From assembly GCF_025566965.1 (NCBI RefSeq), contig NZ_JAOQJL010000035.1, positions 1 to 43,534 on the forward strand: a stretch of 43,534 nt of DNA, read 5' to 3'. Positions 42,301-43,534 of the stretch are shown piece after piece. The notes under the pieces are model-generated. The model made no database searches. It had not been told where the DNA came from and saw only the letters and a list, made by a program, of their open reading frames with translations. This DNA is from Blautia_A ammoniilytica (lineage in GTDB: Bacteria; Bacillota; Clostridia; Lachnospirales; Lachnospiraceae). Position 1 is the stretch's first letter. Each line of letters begins with the position of its first letter. Both the position numbers and the translations under genes were made by a program.

Positions 42301-43469
42301 GCAAGCTCTGAACCATTTGGAGCTTTTGCGATCACATAGGTAATGCCAGGTGCTACTGCTGTCACACTGTCACCAGTGATCTTTGCAATAGACTCATCTG
42401 CACAACTCCATGTAACCTTGCCTGCAGTTGCTTCAACAGTCGGAAGCTTCTTGGACATCTTATCAGCAACGCCAACCTGAAGTGTTGCTTCCCAGTCTGC
42501 TTCATATCCCGGTTTGAATCCGCCTGCAGATACAGCTACGATAAATACTACCTTGGATCCATCCGGTGCTGTAACTGTTACAGTAGTATTGCCCACTGCC
42601 TGTGCACGAACAACGCCGTGGGAAACGGTAGCAATGGTCTTGTCTGCAGATACCCAGTTAAAGGTTGCAGGATCTGCGCCCATAACTGTATCTACTACTA
42701 ATTTTGCAAGATCCTTATGACTTTCATCATCAGATCCGTCAAGAATCAGATTTACAATGTTGCTCTCGCCTGCCTTCAACTGCACGCTGGAGATATCTTC
42801 TGCATCTACAGTGATTGTAAATACAGCCATACTTCCATCCGGTGCTGTTGCTGTTACAACTGCCACACCTGCAGATTTAGCAACTGCAACACCGCTGTAT
42901 ACCTTTACAACAGACTCATCAGAGCAGGTCCATGTAAGCTGGCTTAACAGAGAATTTGTACCAACAGCCGGAGCACTGCCGCCGCCCAAGCCTGGTGTTG
43001 TAAGACCTCCAATCAGATCAACTGTCAGTTCTTTTGTCAGGTCATGAGTCTCATCCTGACCCATCTTAAGGGAAATCTCATCCTGCCCAGTAAGCTTAAC
43101 TGTCACAACAGGCTCAGCCAGAACCTTAACAGAAACACCAACGCTGCTTCCATCCGGTGCTGTAGCAACAGCTACGGTATGGCCAGCCTTCAGTCCTTCT
43201 ACTTTGTTGCCTGCGATTCTTGCTATATCTGTGTCAAGAACCTTCCATGTAACAACACCGCCGTCAGACTTGATCTCCGGAAGAGCTGCTGTCTCTTTAT
43301 CTGTAACATTCAGCTGAAGAACAATCTGTTTCAGATTATCCGGTGTTAGTGTTGTCTGATCAAAGCTGCCAGCTGAAACACTTACGATAAAGGATACGCT
43401 TGATCCATCCGGTGCTGTAACTGTTACCATTGCAAGCCCTGGATTCAAAGGGCACTGAAAAACTTCCAT
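39390..43469 (-). pseudogene. Giant Ig-like (BIG2)/SH3 surface protein, 5' end missing
   Basis: The frame spans 1359 codons: about twelve Ig-like domains (BIG2-type marks TWS..DxxIATV..G..TxGxTxVTxTAPDGS, the first four or five ending in APDGS), then three SH3-type repeats (about 1125-1345), each with a YY(R/Q)V-like or WYKI strand before GYV. Such proteins are extracellular adhesins or wall components; no LPXTG anchor is seen. The frame opens in the middle of an Ig domain. There is no signal peptide or ribosome site before the ATG at 43469, and the first ~10 codons lie in a foreign-looking hairpin. The gene is therefore cut, by an insertion, rearrangement or assembly end. Confidence 0.85.
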
Positions 43470-43492
43470 TTTTTCTTAAGTGGAAGTTTTTC
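43457..43492. terminator. Hairpin next to the broken gene end
   Basis: GAAAAACTTCCA (43457-43468) pairs perfectly with TGGAAGTTTTTC (43481-43492) around a 12-nt loop. The plus strand continues TTTTATATTTTTTC. It looks like a terminator reading rightwards or a mobile-element end. The sequence beyond (43493-43534) is A/T-rich with no feature I can support. Confidence 0.5.
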
Positions 43493-43534
43493 TTTTATAT
43501 TTTTTCAATTTTTTTTTAGAAAAAGCACAAAAAA

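Overview
The window looks like a chromosomal segment of a low-to-moderate G+C anaerobic Firmicute, most probably a gut Lachnospiraceae member. I infer this from the pyruvate:ferredoxin oxidoreductase, PduL-type phosphotransacylase, AGGAGG ribosome sites, frequent TTG starts, sigma-A promoters with 17-bp spacers, secreted proteins with choline-binding-like, NlpC/P60, SH3 and Ig-like domains, and flavin/iron-sulfur/molybdenum hydroxylase genes. I see no prophage, CRISPR array, rRNA or intact transposase. One tRNA (Arg, CCG) is present.

Layout. 1-708: no convincing gene. It holds a leftward promoter overlapped by a LexA-type box, for a gene beyond the left edge, and a ~290-bp fold-back element. 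709-6225 (minus): nifJ, an Rrf2 regulator, a CcdA-like membrane protein overlapping shikimate kinase. 6420-8060 (plus): an ABC-F ATPase with one degenerate nucleotide site. 8202-15570 (minus): seven closely spaced genes: secreted protein, YbaK deacylase, DUF4203-like membrane protein, membrane-anchored transglutaminase, MoxR ATPase, VWA/DUF2201 protein, and a cytoplasmic leucine-rich-repeat protein. The last three are tightly coupled and are the best candidate here for an uncharacterised system. 15667-16305 (plus): PduL. 16399-23353 (minus): NlpC/P60 secreted hydrolase, zinc-dependent phospholipase C-like protein, metA, ligA and an RluF-type pseudouridine synthase. 23572-24963 (plus): polysaccharide deacetylase. 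25074-27934 (minus): SH3 protein, tRNA-Arg, NhaC antiporter. 28336-35500 (minus): a dense run with an alpha-glucosidase first, then the three subunits of a xanthine-dehydrogenase-type hydroxylase, then two membrane proteins. 35840-36436 (plus): cytidylate-kinase-like protein. 36630-39178 (minus): DUF362 protein and an SNF-family sodium symporter. 39390-43469 (minus): a very large Ig-like/SH3 surface protein that lacks a proper 5' end.

How the genes fit together. NifJ makes acetyl-CoA and reduced ferredoxin from pyruvate; PduL could convert acyl-CoA to acyl-phosphate. The cell-envelope genes (NlpC/P60, deacetylase, SH3, Ig-like, transglutaminase) form a second theme. Small structured repeats recur: related bulged hairpins at 20588-20635 and 36629-36710, nested palindromes at 36536-36607, and the fold-back at 213-501. 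They resemble remnants of non-autonomous mobile elements; one of them supplies the last residues of the DUF362 protein. All functional calls rest on reading motifs; no database search was run.
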